From Hypericum androsaemum (lineage: Eukaryota > Streptophyta > Magnoliopsida > Malpighiales > Hypericaceae): DNA of 64,000 nucleotides. A program made the translations under genes and the position numbers. The stretch lies in assembly GCA_963995505.1 (NCBI GenBank), contig OZ023190.1:16672092-16736091 (forward strand), read 5' to 3'. Shown here one piece after another: positions 10,831 to 21,180 of this stretch. The first letter of the stretch is position 1. Every line of letters starts with the position of its first letter. A model generated the notes under the pieces. It saw only the letters and a list, made by a program, of their open reading frames with translations. It was not told where the DNA came from and made no database searches.

Positions 10831-11390
10831 TTTTCCTAGGTTTAAATAGTGGGAATTTTCACGCCTAACATATGTACCAGATTTCTCGGCTTCGATATCA
10901 TTTGTATTATACAGACCTAAATGAGACACTTCAAGCGTGACTCCGGCCAAAACTGTGGCATCGCATCCACTCCGATGTTTTCACAGTTTCAGCACCCCGT
11001 AACAAAACATCAGCAGAGAGGACGAAATCCGAAGTGGTTAGTGGCTTGGTCGGGGCAGCGAAGGTCTCATCAAAGAACTGGTAGCTCTCAATCGTTGTAA
11101 CTTGGTCGGATTAAGATGCATTTTGCAGTTCGAGAATCTTTACCTAGACAGTTTACGTTTTTAGCAGTCAATCAGGAACTGGTAACGCATGAGACCCAAA
11201 GAACAACTACTGGAGCATTGGGATGCAAATTTCTGTATGCTTCAGAATACCGGTCCTTGAAATTCAAACGAGGGGCTTCTAACTGCATTTCGAAGCAGAA
11301 AGAGATGAAGCATCAATATGGCATGAACTCTTATGAACAAGAATCCTAATTGGTGGCTACTTACAAATTTCAGCCAGCATTCCTGATTTT

Positions 11391-11886
11391 TGTCTTCATA
11401 GATATCCGGGGGAGTAACATCCTCCTTCAGATAGGCAATAGACCCAAATGTTACACCTCTTTTCACCTGGTTTTGCATTTCTCGCGTGATCCAAGCAGAC
11501 CTGACAGCAGTTTGCTGCACTTTCCTTATGATGTGAGGCCCCATCGCACAACAGCTCCGTCATAGTCAGTATGCAGCTCGACATGGCATTCAGGTGGATG
11601 GGGTCTTTCCAATAAAACTTCTTCCTCTATGATTTTGTGTTCATAGATATCCGGGGAGTAACAACCTCCTTCGGATAGGCAATATACCCAAATGTTTCAC
11701 CTCTTTTCACCTGGTTTTGCATTTTTTGCGTGATCCAAGCAAACCTGACAGCAGTCTGCTGCACTTTCCTTATGATGTGTGAGGCCCCATCGCACAACAG
11801 CTCTGTCATAGTCAGTATGCAGCTCGACATGGCATTCAGGCGGAAGGGGGGGGGGGGGGGTCTTTCCGGTAAAACTTCTTCCTCTG
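11391..11886 (-). repeat. Tandem duplication of about 240 bp
   Basis: Two direct copies, about 11391-11633 and 11634-11886, share TCATAGATATCCGGG, CACCTCTTTTCACCTGG and CATAGTCAGTATGCAGCTCG with modest divergence. A run of about 14 G lies near 11847-11860 in the second copy. Confidence 0.85.
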
Positions 11887-12974
11887 AGGAAATTTCATGT
11901 CATTAATGTTATAATATCACTAGGCATAAAGCAGGCCCATATTTTTGTAACCACGAGAGAGTAAACAACGACAAAGAGTAACAAAGAGGCTTGGAGGGGC
12001 TATTATGTGATAGTGTGAGCCATTCTAAACAAACAACAGTATTTGGTTACCTTCTTCTAGACCTTTTGGCTTTCATGCAGCAAAATTTTGGAAAGACCAA
12101 CCACAAGAAATAGCAAGCTTTTGTTACTGGTACTTCAAAATCTTTTGTCAACATTCTGATTAGTCAACATCTTTTATTATGCAAAAAAATAAACCTGAAT
12201 GAAGCAGAAATTTCATAACAACTCAAGTATCCTTCTTAGGTCAAACAAAGCTTTTTGTGATAGTCAAACGATGGAAGTTAATGGAGAACCCTATCTACTG
12301 ACATTTTCCAGAATTTGTGGACACTACAATTCATTGGAAATGACTAGGAAAGAGCATGGTTGCAGGTATGCCTAGGAACATTGGATATCAACTACGCTAA
12401 AGGTTGGGAAATGCCCAAAACGGTCAAATAAATGTCAACGCTGTTAAGCAATAACAAAGATCTTGGAGGGTGATAAACCGGAGATGAAGAGGTCAAACAT
12501 GGCCAAGTATTTGATCTATTCGACACATTCTACGGAGATAGAGAAAGCATTTGTTAAGGCTAGCTGTTGAGCAATCAATCTTGAAGCCTCGGTTCCAAAG
12601 TAACTATAAACTCCCAAAAGCTTAATTGCTATCGCTCACAAAATTGAGAGTATAAAGACAGGGAAGGAAGAAGACTTGTCATAAGACAGTATAAGCACTT
12701 GTTTCATTTTACCAGAACGGCCAAGAATGACCACCAACAAAATAGCATAGTGGTGAAGCTCCTCATTCTTTCTCCTTTCAGTAAATACGAACCAATCTCA
12801 ATTCCAACAAACAGCAAAAGCAGCTTTCTACCAATGATGTATTACCGTTTAAGCTATCATCATCTCAGCAAAAGTATCAATCCAATACCAGACGTTACCA
12901 CAATAAGCATACACTAGAAGCTGCAATGTTTACGAATGCACCTAACTAGCCAGATAGCTAACCAACCAACTAAC
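11887..12974. other. Probable intron or decayed sequence of the minus-strand pseudogene
   Basis: AT-rich, no open frame of note. It lies between the two recognisable blocks of the apple/PAN-like pseudogene. No transposon ends seen. Confidence 0.4.
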
Positions 12975-13563
12975 CTCGCTGCAGGCTAACATTAGCTCCG
13001 GTGCTCACGCTCCGAAGCCGCTCGATAATCTCATCCGTTTGACCTCAGGCGGCAGCTCAACCGCCTCCTGCTCCCTTAACTCCTCCTCCTCCTTCAGCTC
13101 CTTCAACTGTCTAATTTAACCCTAACAAAAGACAAATTATAGCTCCTCACCAATTGAATTAGCCGGCGAGGCTCGTTCTCGCGCCGCATCCGAATCGACT
13201 CCTCCATCCTCCTAATCTGATCCGGCGTGTACCCAACATTGAAGAGTTTTGTGTTCATTTTGAGTGTTTTTATTTGAAAGAGTTTTTTTAATAATTATTG
13301 TTTGGAAAAAGTACGCTTTAGTACCTATGATTTCATGAATTTCGCTTTTAGGGTATGTAGTTTAAAATTTGGTCCATGTGGGTTTTTTGTTCGGACAACC
13401 CTCGGTTTTGGTCAGCCTGGGCAGCTGTCCGGTCATTTGGTTGTCCACGTGGGCTTCACAACTCCCAAATGACGTCGTTTGGTGTTCTACGTGAATGTTC
13501 CGTTGTTAAGTCATTGTTTGGTTGAATGCTTATCAAATTCTAAACACGAGTGTATATGTACGG

Positions 13564-13640
13564 AGGCGTGTACTGGAGATCAATGGTCCAGAGGCTGTTG
13601 GCAAAACAACCCTTACTTTACATGTTATCGCCCAACCAAA
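13564..13640 (+). pseudogene. RecA exon 4 (Walker A) fragment, copy B
   Basis: Duplicate of the fragment at 7550. It retains CAATGGTCCAGAGGCTGTTGG and AAAACAACCCTTACTTTACATG. The GTTGTGGAG of RECA reads GTACTGGAG here. It lies about 1.7 kb upstream of the NAP1 start codon (about 0.6 kb once the hAT element is removed). Confidence 0.78.
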
Positions 13641-13694
13641 AGTGTTTAATTAAAAATGTGGAAGAAGGGTGGGGAAGAAGGGATAGAGTGGGGA

Positions 13695-14845
13695 TAGTGA
13701 TGGCAGAAATACCCATACCCTGAGGGTCGGGCCCTACCCTTACCCTGTGGGTCTAGGGTATGTTGACTTTGACTGGGTCTAGGGTAGGGTATGGATATGA
13801 GTCCATGTTTAGAAGTAGGGTCTAGGGTATACCCTACCCTTACCATTTTACCATACTTTAGACCCTACCCTAGTTAGACCCCAGTTAGACAGTAAAAATT
13901 CTTCGAGTGGATCATTATCTAGATATGATTCTTTTGTGAGGAGTCAAAAGAAATGCAAGTTGACAGTGTCAAAAACTGAATTGGATAATTACTTGGAAGA
14001 GTTTGTTCTACAAAGAACAGAAAACTTTGATGTATTACATTGGTGGAAGATGAATGAGTTCAAGTATCCTACCTTTTGTACTGCCTCAGAAAGTGCCTTT
14101 AGCACAGGAGGTAGGATAATAAGCACTCATCGAAGTAGATTACATCCCGGAACTTTAGAGGCTTTGATGTGTCTGCGAAATTGGTTGTGCGAAGCTAGGA
14201 GTGGAGGTAATTTTCTAATGCTATATCTTGTTATGTTTAAGTTTAAGTGAGTGTTATTAATATTAATTTTTTACTTGTAACAGAGTCCTCAAACTTTTTG
14301 GAATATGCTTCAGTTCTTGATGATAATGACACTGAAACTTGAGGTACATATAATTCTAATTTTTATTGATATACTATATATATTTTTTATATCATGATCA
14401 TTATGATTAACTTTCACATTTTTTATGTTATTACATAACAAGTTTAGAAGATGTCGTGAAGGACGGATCACTAGAAGTCGACTTTTTACATTTTTATTTT
14501 GTTGAATTATTTATATACTTCATCTAGAAAGGAAGAACCTTCTACCATTTAAATTACATTGCAAAATTTATTTATTTTTTACTTTCTATTAAATATTGAT
14601 GTGTAAGTCAGTAGATGTCTTTAATTTATTTAAATTTTATACGAAAATTAATTTTGTGATTAAAAAGTAGAACGTTAAAGGGTCGGACACTGCAGACCCT
14701 GTAGACCATGGGTCTCCTAGATGGTAGAGTATGAATCTAATATAAAAAAATGTGTAGGGTCGAGGGTAGGGTATGAGTCCAACTCAAAAAATTAGGGTAT
14801 AGATAAGGTCCTATCAATATCCTACCCTACTCATTGTCATCCCTA
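13695..14845 (+). mobile_element. hAT transposon (family 1, copy 1) with transposase remnant
   Basis: Ends TAGTGATGGCAGAAATACCC and TCATTGTCATCCCTA are inverted (consensus TAGGGATGGCA). The element is flanked by AGTGGGGA (13687-13694) and AGTGGGAA (14846-14853), an 8 bp duplication with one change. The subterminal regions are rich in ACCCTACCC/GGGTAGGGT. The equivalent point in copy A (about 7676-7692) is uninterrupted, giving an empty site. It shares ends and subterminal sequence with the elements at 22678 and 32434. Confidence 0.88.
13936..14207 (+). pseudogene. hAT transposase C-terminal (dimerisation) fragment
   Basis: Encodes ELDNYLEEFV, then FDVLHWWKMNEFKYPTFC, then ASESAFSTGGRIIS and LHPGTLEALMCLRNWL. 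This is the conserved C-terminal hATC region of plant Ac/Tam3-like transposases. The segment usually found between KYP and ASESAFS is shortened. The catalytic domain is missing, so the element is non-autonomous. Confidence 0.88.
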
Positions 14846-15302
14846 AGTGGGAAAGATTTTTATATATTTATATAAAAATTAAAAATTATTTTGATAATTT
14901 ATCGATTACATGTCATCATCAATTAGACTCACTCTACTGATACATATGTGCCATGTCGGCTTAAGAACGAGAGCGTTTCGAGTCTATTTAGTCGGACATG
15001 AGATTTGTCCTAATTAAATTTGGAATACCACTTATCAATTTTAAATTAAAGAGTCTGAATGCAAAAAAACGTTGAAATAGAAAAACCTCGGCCGGTTACT
15101 ACAGTAAAGGGAGAGAGAGAGGGAGAGAGAGAGAGAGGATTTAAACAGAGCCACGTTTAAAGAAAACCCCCTCTTCCTCTTCGCTTCTAACTATACCTCT
15201 CCCGCCGCTTCCGCCTCCAAACATATAATATCTAGGGTTTTAACCAATTCGCCCCTTTAAAACCAAAACTCCTCCCCACTCCCTTCCATTCCCTTCCACC
15301 AG

Positions 15303-17592
15303 ATGAGCAACGACAAGGGTAACTTCAATATGGCCGATCTCACTTCCGGTAACAATCCAGTCCCTCGCTCTCTCTCTCTCTCTCCTCGAAAATCTCGTAC
15401 TTGTTATTCAAATTTCGATTTCAATTAGGGTTAGTCTCTAATCGTCGATTTCCCGTGTTTGTTCTGTTCTAGCTCTTAACGAGGAGGGTCGCGCCGACCT
15501 CGTCAACGTTCTCAAGGTCGGTTGGTTGAGCTAGTGCTGTTGGCTCTCTTATGGATTTATTGTTTGCTGATTTGTCTGCTCCGTTGTTTTGTTTCTGATT
15601 TTGTGTTGCAGAATAAGCTCCAGAGTCTCGCGGGGCAGCACACCGAGGTACTCGAGAACTTGTCCCCGGAAGTTAGGAAGCGTGTCGAAGAACTTAGGGT
15701 GATACAGGCATGTTCGTTGACTTGTTTTTGTGCCGCTTGGATCTTATTTGCCTGCCTTAGTTGGTCTGGTTGTGACGATATTCGTTCCTTCTGTTTGTTA
15801 TTGCTGCAAAGAGTTAATTTTCTGATTTATCGTCCTGCAGGGCGAACATGATGGATTGGAGGCAAAATTCTTCGAGGAGAGAGCTGCCCTTGAAGCCAAA
15901 TATCAACTGCTGTACCAACCTTTGTACACGAAAGTACGTTTCTGTTGCTTTATTACTTTTGCACTGGCACGTTTGTAGCATGAGTAGATACTACCATGCA
16001 TGTGGAATAATTTAACTTGTTGCTTTACTTGATTTCAGCGGTATGAGATTGTGAATGGCCCAGTTGAAGGAGATACCAGTGATGCAGCAATGGAAACAGG
16101 TGCTCAATATGCGCTTGAAAAGCTGAACACCAGTCAGCTCGTTTTTTGATGCTTGTAAAGACTAAATTAATTTCTTATTTTCAGAGAAAGGTGTTCCCGA
16201 CTTCTGGCTCACGGCGATGAAGAACAATGAAGTGCTTGCGGAGGAGGTAAAAGCTGTTCACCTTTTGTCGTCGAGGTTTTATCAAGTGGAAGAGGTTTAG
16301 CAGCTGATAATTGTGTTTTGTTTAATGTTTTGTTCCTCTAGATCACCGAGAGGGATGAAGGAGCCCTCAAGTATCTGAAGGATATCAAGTGGTGTAGGAT
16401 AGAGGAACCAAAGGGATTTAAGCTTGAGTTCTTCTTCGATACAAACCCATTTTTTAAAAATTCTCTTTTGACAAAGACTTACCACATGATTGATGAAGAT
16501 GAGCCTGTTCTTGAGAAAGCAATTGGGTAAATGATATCCTTATGACTTGGATCTTTTGCGTCGGGTTAAATTGGCTAACTGCCAAGGGTTGTGTACTATT
16601 TGCTTTCAGTTGTGGCTCAACGATTGGTTGCACACTGATCTTTGCAGGACGGAGATTGAATGGTGTCCCGGAAAATGCTTAACCCAGAAGTTGTTAAAGA
16701 AGAAGCCAAGGAAAGGCTCAAAGAATGCCAAACCAATTACCAAAACAGAAGATTGTGAGAGTTTCTTTAACTTCTTCAATCCTCCCCAAGTCCCTGAGGA
16801 TGATGAGGATCTTGATGAAGACACTGTAAGATTAAATTATGAGAAGAGTTTTTAGTCACCAGAAGTTTTCAAAACAGTTTCCTTATGTGTTCTCGTTTTA
16901 CCCATTGTGTCACAGGCTGAGGAGTTGCAGAATCAAATGGAACAAGATTATGACATTGGGTAAGATTTAATGAAACTCACTCTTGTTCTTTGTACACTCT
17001 GATACTCTTCTCCTTTTCAAATGTACCAGCTTCTTACAACCGTTTAGCCATTTCTATGTGCCTGGAATTGTTTTTCCTGCAACTGACTATGTTGAGAACT
17101 GCGGTTCAGTTCAACCATTCGGGATAAGATTATCCCCCATGCTGTCTCGTGGTTTACGGGAGAGGCCATTCAAGCCGATGATATTGAACTAGAGGATGAC
17201 GAAGATGAAGATGATGATGAAGAGGAAGACGAGGATGATGATGAAGAGGAAGACGAGGATGACGAGGATGAGGAAGAAGATGAAGTCGAGGCTAAAAAGA
17301 AGGTACGATGATACTAAAACTTCTGTTTACCTGCATCCAACTTCTTTTTAGGCAAACTTTTCCATCCACTCACTTTTATTTTTCTCCTTTTCAAATATGT
17401 AAAAATAATGTTGCAGCCATCTGCTGGGAGCAAGTATTATTCAGTTCTGCCATGTATCAATCACTACTCTTTCCTGTCCCGTGTGCTTTATCGTATGATT
17501 GTTGTATTTAACGGTTTGATGAATTGCAGAAGGGTGGAAGAACACAGGCCGGAGACGGTCAGGAGCGACCGCCTGAGTGCAAGCAGCAATGA
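15303..17592 (+). CDS. NAP1;3: Nucleosome assembly protein 1 (NAP1;3-type histone chaperone)
   Basis: Exons: 15303-15348, 15473-15516, 15612-15707, 15841-15933, 16039-16099, 16185-16246, 16342-16526, 16648-16825, 16916-16959, 17110-17302 and 17530-17592, plus an ambiguous microexon near 17417-17434. Without it the protein is 354 residues. It starts [15 protein letters not shown] and carries the NAP core: [92 protein letters not shown] long Asp/Glu tract and the C-terminus ERPPECKQQ follow; CKQQ fits a farnesylation box. NAP1 proteins shuttle H2A-H2B and assemble nucleosomes. Intron 3 uses a GC donor. A truncated duplicate lies upstream. Position between bS16 and bHLH041 matches AT5G56950. Confidence 0.94.
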
Positions 17593-18502
17593 TTTGGTTA
17601 CACTGCATCGTTGGATTGGGAGAGAGGGAGAGGGCTACAAGTTTTGATGGTTTTCTTTTGTGTCATATTCTAGTTTGGTTGTCTGGAGTCTCTCCTTTCC
17701 CTTCGTCCCGTTTGTTTGGAGAGAAAGTAGCCAAAGAAGTTATTTGAGAGAGCTATTTATTTGTTTACTATGAATTCGTCATTTGATCATATGACCGATA
17801 TGTGAGAACCATTTATGGCAACTGTTCTGTGTTGGTGCTCTATTACAATTTATCTATAGTTTCTTTTTTATTTTCCCTTACAAAAAACCGATTTGTTTCG
17901 TCGTTAAGTGCTTAGTTTTCAACCTGTTGGCCCAAGGCTTTGCATATATAGACATCACTTGCTTTGTTTTTTGAAAACAATCTGGTATTGTAACGCAAAA
18001 AAGAAAACAATCTGGTATATGGCCCGACAATATAGATTCGAGTTGTGTATAATTTTTAAAAAATAGTAAAAAATTTCCTGATGTAAGTATTTGTTGTTGA
18101 GGTATGTTTTACTAGGGTTGATCGTAAATGCCTCGATCACTTTTTGGTTTGGCCCATACGGCCCATCTTTTCATTTCGTGAAATGTTCGGTCCAGATAGC
18201 CCAGCCCAGTCAAAGCTTTCCTCACTCCCTCTACTTTCCCTAGTACAAAACAGGAAACCGAAAAGGCAAGAGTAAGGGAGGGAAAATCCATAAACCCCAA
18301 ACAAACCTTAAATTAAAACCCTAAAACTAATATGGACAAGAGCAACAAAAAGGAGCTCCAAAAGTGTCTTCCTTCGAAAGCTTCCTCTCTCTACCCACTT
18401 CCCTCCTGCTAGGACCTAGCAGCAACAGAGTGACGTCCTTCAGGCCACTACTACTTCTAGCCTCCTCTCCCAGGTGACCGGTCGTTTGTTAGCTAGCCTC
18501 CC
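17593..18502. other. NAP1 3' UTR and RECA upstream region
   Basis: Contains the NAP1 3' UTR (T-rich, to about 17880), an AT-rich spacer, and a leader upstream of RECA with pyrimidine-rich sequence. No other gene was seen. Confidence 0.55.
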
Positions 18503-21180
18503 ATGCTGCTTCCTCCAATGGCGAGGCTTCTTCTCGACGTTTCCTCGCTTCGGTGCGCTCTGTTTGCTCCCAAGGTTTATTCTTTTTCTTCAATTCTTTT
18601 TCTTCTTTTTTTTTAATAGATGATTGTACACTTTGTAATATGCTTTCTCTTTCTCTTGCAGTGCCCTAGGAGAGTTGCACTGGGAACGTACTCATCCACC
18701 TGCTGCTTCTCCACTAAAGGTGACTAAGGCTCCGTTTGTTTCGCGTAAATGTTCGGGTTAGGGGGTGTGTTTGGTGTTTCAGTTGGAGGGTTTTGCTTAT
18801 GTTTTAGGTAAGAAGAAGTCTAAGTCGGACGGGAGTGACTCGGGTGGAGACAACTTGTCCCAGAAAGACTTGGCCTTGCAGGTGGCCCTGGATCAGATTA
18901 CCAGCCAATTCGGAAAGGGCACAATTATGTGGTTTGGCCGCGCTCTGGCCCGCAGAGATGTGCCGGTTATCTCCACGGGCTCCTTTGCTCTCGATATAGC
19001 ACTTGGTGTCGGCGGACTTCCCAAGGTACCGTGAGGGGGTTTTGAACATCTGACTGCATCGGTTTTTACTAAAATGATCAAAGTGTGGCCGCTTGGGTCT
19101 ATTTGATGGGATGGTGATCAGATTCTAAACTTGGGAGTGGATTTGTACAGGGGCGTGTTGTGGAGATCTATGGTCCAGAGGCTGCTGGCAAGACAACCCT
19201 TGCTTTACATGTAATCGCTGAAGCGCAGAAGCAAGGCGGTTGTTTTCTCTGCTCCCATAGCCTCTTCATTAGATTTGATTCTGGATTTAGATAACCGTAT
19301 ACTCTTTCATTGTGTATTAGATAGTGAAATTTGTCTATGTGGGTTCTGTGCATCCTAATTTATTTTGGCGAGATTGAAGCTATCTGTGAACATGTTGGAC
19401 ATATCAAATTTCATTTTCGCACATCTTGCAGTATATTAACCGGTCCCCATTTCTTTGCAGGGTACTGCGTTTTTGTTGATGCCGAGCATGCCCTTGATTC
19501 TTCTTTGGCCAAGGCTATTGGGGTGGACACTGAAAATTTGCTCCTCTCTCAACCTGATTCTGGTGAACAAGCTCTTGGCCTAGTCGATACACTTATACGG
19601 AGTGGTTCTGTAGATGTTGTAGTTGTTGACAGTGTAAGCTGAGGATTATGTTTATGCAATTCAAATTATCGAATTAAGTCATTAATAGAGTAGAAGTTAA
19701 GACTCAAATTACTCACGGTACTAAGGTTGATGGCAGGTCGCGGCTCTTGTGCCTAAAAGTGAGCTCGAAGGCGAGATGGGTGATGCTCACATGGCAATGC
19801 AAGCTAGACTTATGAGCCAGGCACTGCGCAAACTGAGTCACTCTTTATCCCTATCACAGACTGTTTTGATCTTCATAAATCAGGTGCGAAGATCTTGTTC
19901 TCGGTTATTATTGACACCGGTAAATAAATGAGGCACAAATGGTTTTTACGACGCGGGTCAACAACACCCATGTGACATGTAAATGAAAAAGCAAGAGTTG
20001 TGAGGTATGAAATCATCCAATGGCTTCGCCGTGGCTTGATATTTGCGCTATTAAAAAACTGAATTTATGTTTGTTCTCTGTTCGGTTGCCTGGAGTTGAC
20101 CAGGGAGACTATACAGCACACAGTAATTTCAACCAGCAGTCATTTGATGTCCCTTCTAATTAATTGGTCTCCTGTTTTTTCAAACATCAAATTTGCTTAC
20201 AATCTGGGTTGATGTCATGTTTGCACAATGTCTTGTGACCAACGAATGTCATTCGATGATGTGCTTTTTCTACTTTCTTCCCATAGGTGAGATCAAAACT
20301 TTCAACTTTTGGAGGATTTGGTGGTCCTGTTGAAGTAACTTGTGGTGGTAATGCCTTAAAGTTTTACGCTTCAGTTCGTCTAAACATTAAAAGAGTGGGG
20401 CTGATCAAGAAAGGAGACGAGGTACGGGAGTCATATTCGTTTTAATATTTGAGACTGGACATCCCTTGTTTGAGCTTCTGTCTCCAAAACAACTTTTCTG
20501 TGATATAAATAGTGCTGCTAGTTGTATTGTGTTTTGTTTCATCAAAATAGTTGGGTGTCCGGCTTGTAGTCATTTTATTTGGTTACTGTTTCTATCTTAA
20601 CTGTGTCATCAGCAGAGTATATTAATTTTAAAATTGACCATGCATGTTCTACGAGCTTATGATGATTTCACCATGAATTTTGCCACTTGGAGGTATGGCC
20701 GTCATTTTCGTTTGTTGTTTTCTTGTGTCGATTACTTGTTCTTAAGACTCCTGTGACGCTAATGTTTTCCAGACTACTGGAAGTCAAGTTCAAGTGAAGA
20801 TTGTGAAGAACAAGCTTGCCCCACCATTTAAAGTTGCTCAATTTGAACTGGAATTCGGCAAGGGAATAAGTCGTGAAGCAGAGATAATAGATCTGGCGAT
20901 AAAGTACAAGTTCATCACAAAATCTGGATCCTTCTTCCGTTTTAACGATCAAAATTTCCACGGAAAGGAAGCTTTCAAAAAGTTTCTGGCCCAAAATAAC
21001 GATGTACGGGAAGAACTAATGTTGAAGCTCAGAGAGAAGCTACTTGATGGCATGGGACCAACGGTTCCAGATGCAGGAGAGATGGACTATGCTTCAAATG
21101 TCAATCATGTGGAACTTGCAGAAGAGATCCTTTCACCCGAATCAACCGATGAAGAAATAGCTAGTGTAGTCGGAGCATAG
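18503..21180 (+). CDS. RECA3: Mitochondrial RecA recombinase (RECA3-type)
   Basis: Eight exons: 18503-18574, 18662-18719, 18808-19025, 19151-19238, 19461-19633, 19737-19883, 20287-20421 and 20773-21180. All are GT-AG and in phase, giving 432 residues. The first 45 or so residues are rich in Arg, Ser and Leu and lack acids, as expected of a mitochondrial presequence. Walker A is GPEAAGKTT (residues 124-132) and Walker B DVVVVDS (197-203). [26 protein letters not shown] and FGGFGGP mark the RecA core including loop regions. The C-terminus ends in an acidic stretch. Plant mitochondrial RecA proteins suppress recombination across short repeats in mitochondrial DNA. Assignment to the RECA3 rather than the RECA2 branch is tentative. 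The gene is an addition to the Arabidopsis gene order here. Exon 4 pieces occur at 7550 and 13564. Confidence 0.92.

Larger units (their letters stand above)
11242..13227 (-). pseudogene. Decayed gene with apple/PAN-like cysteine-rich segment
   Basis: Two blocks on the minus strand look like one plant gene of unknown function. Upstream block: exon 13151-13227 (PDQIRRMEESIRMRRENEPR) and exon 12975-13106 (LKELKEEEELREQEAVELPP). This second exon reads on as DEIIERLRSVSTGANVSLQR only after a frameshift. Downstream block (about 11340-11870): a cysteine-rich segment with CCQVCLDHAKNAKPGEK and NIWVYC, then CYSP and QECWLK, present twice in tandem. One copy carries an in-frame TGA where a cysteine is expected; the other has lost two bases. 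The 5' end is cut where segmental copy B begins. The apple/PAN label is from memory of this cysteine pattern and is tentative. Confidence 0.55.
13229..16310 (+). repeat. Segmental duplication, copy B (includes 5' part of functional NAP1)
   Basis: Counterpart of 7206-8867 with the same order of blocks: GTACCCAACATTG, RecA exon 4 fragment, AT-rich spacer, NAP1 leader and NAP1 exons. It is longer because of the hAT element at 13695-14845, about 170 bp of 5' leader with a GA-rich tract (15111-15138) and an intact exon 4. The left edge abuts the truncated apple/PAN-like pseudogene. Confidence 0.88.

Noticed and set aside
13695..14845. Telomere-like CCCTACCC/GGGTAGGG arrays
   Set aside because: They are subterminal repeats of a hAT family seen in three insertions; plant telomere repeat is TTTAGGG in regular tandem, which is not present.
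17208..17300. Acidic repeat in NAP1 as a separate tandem repeat feature
   Set aside because: It is the normal Asp/Glu-rich C-terminal tail of NAP1 proteins, encoded in exon 10.
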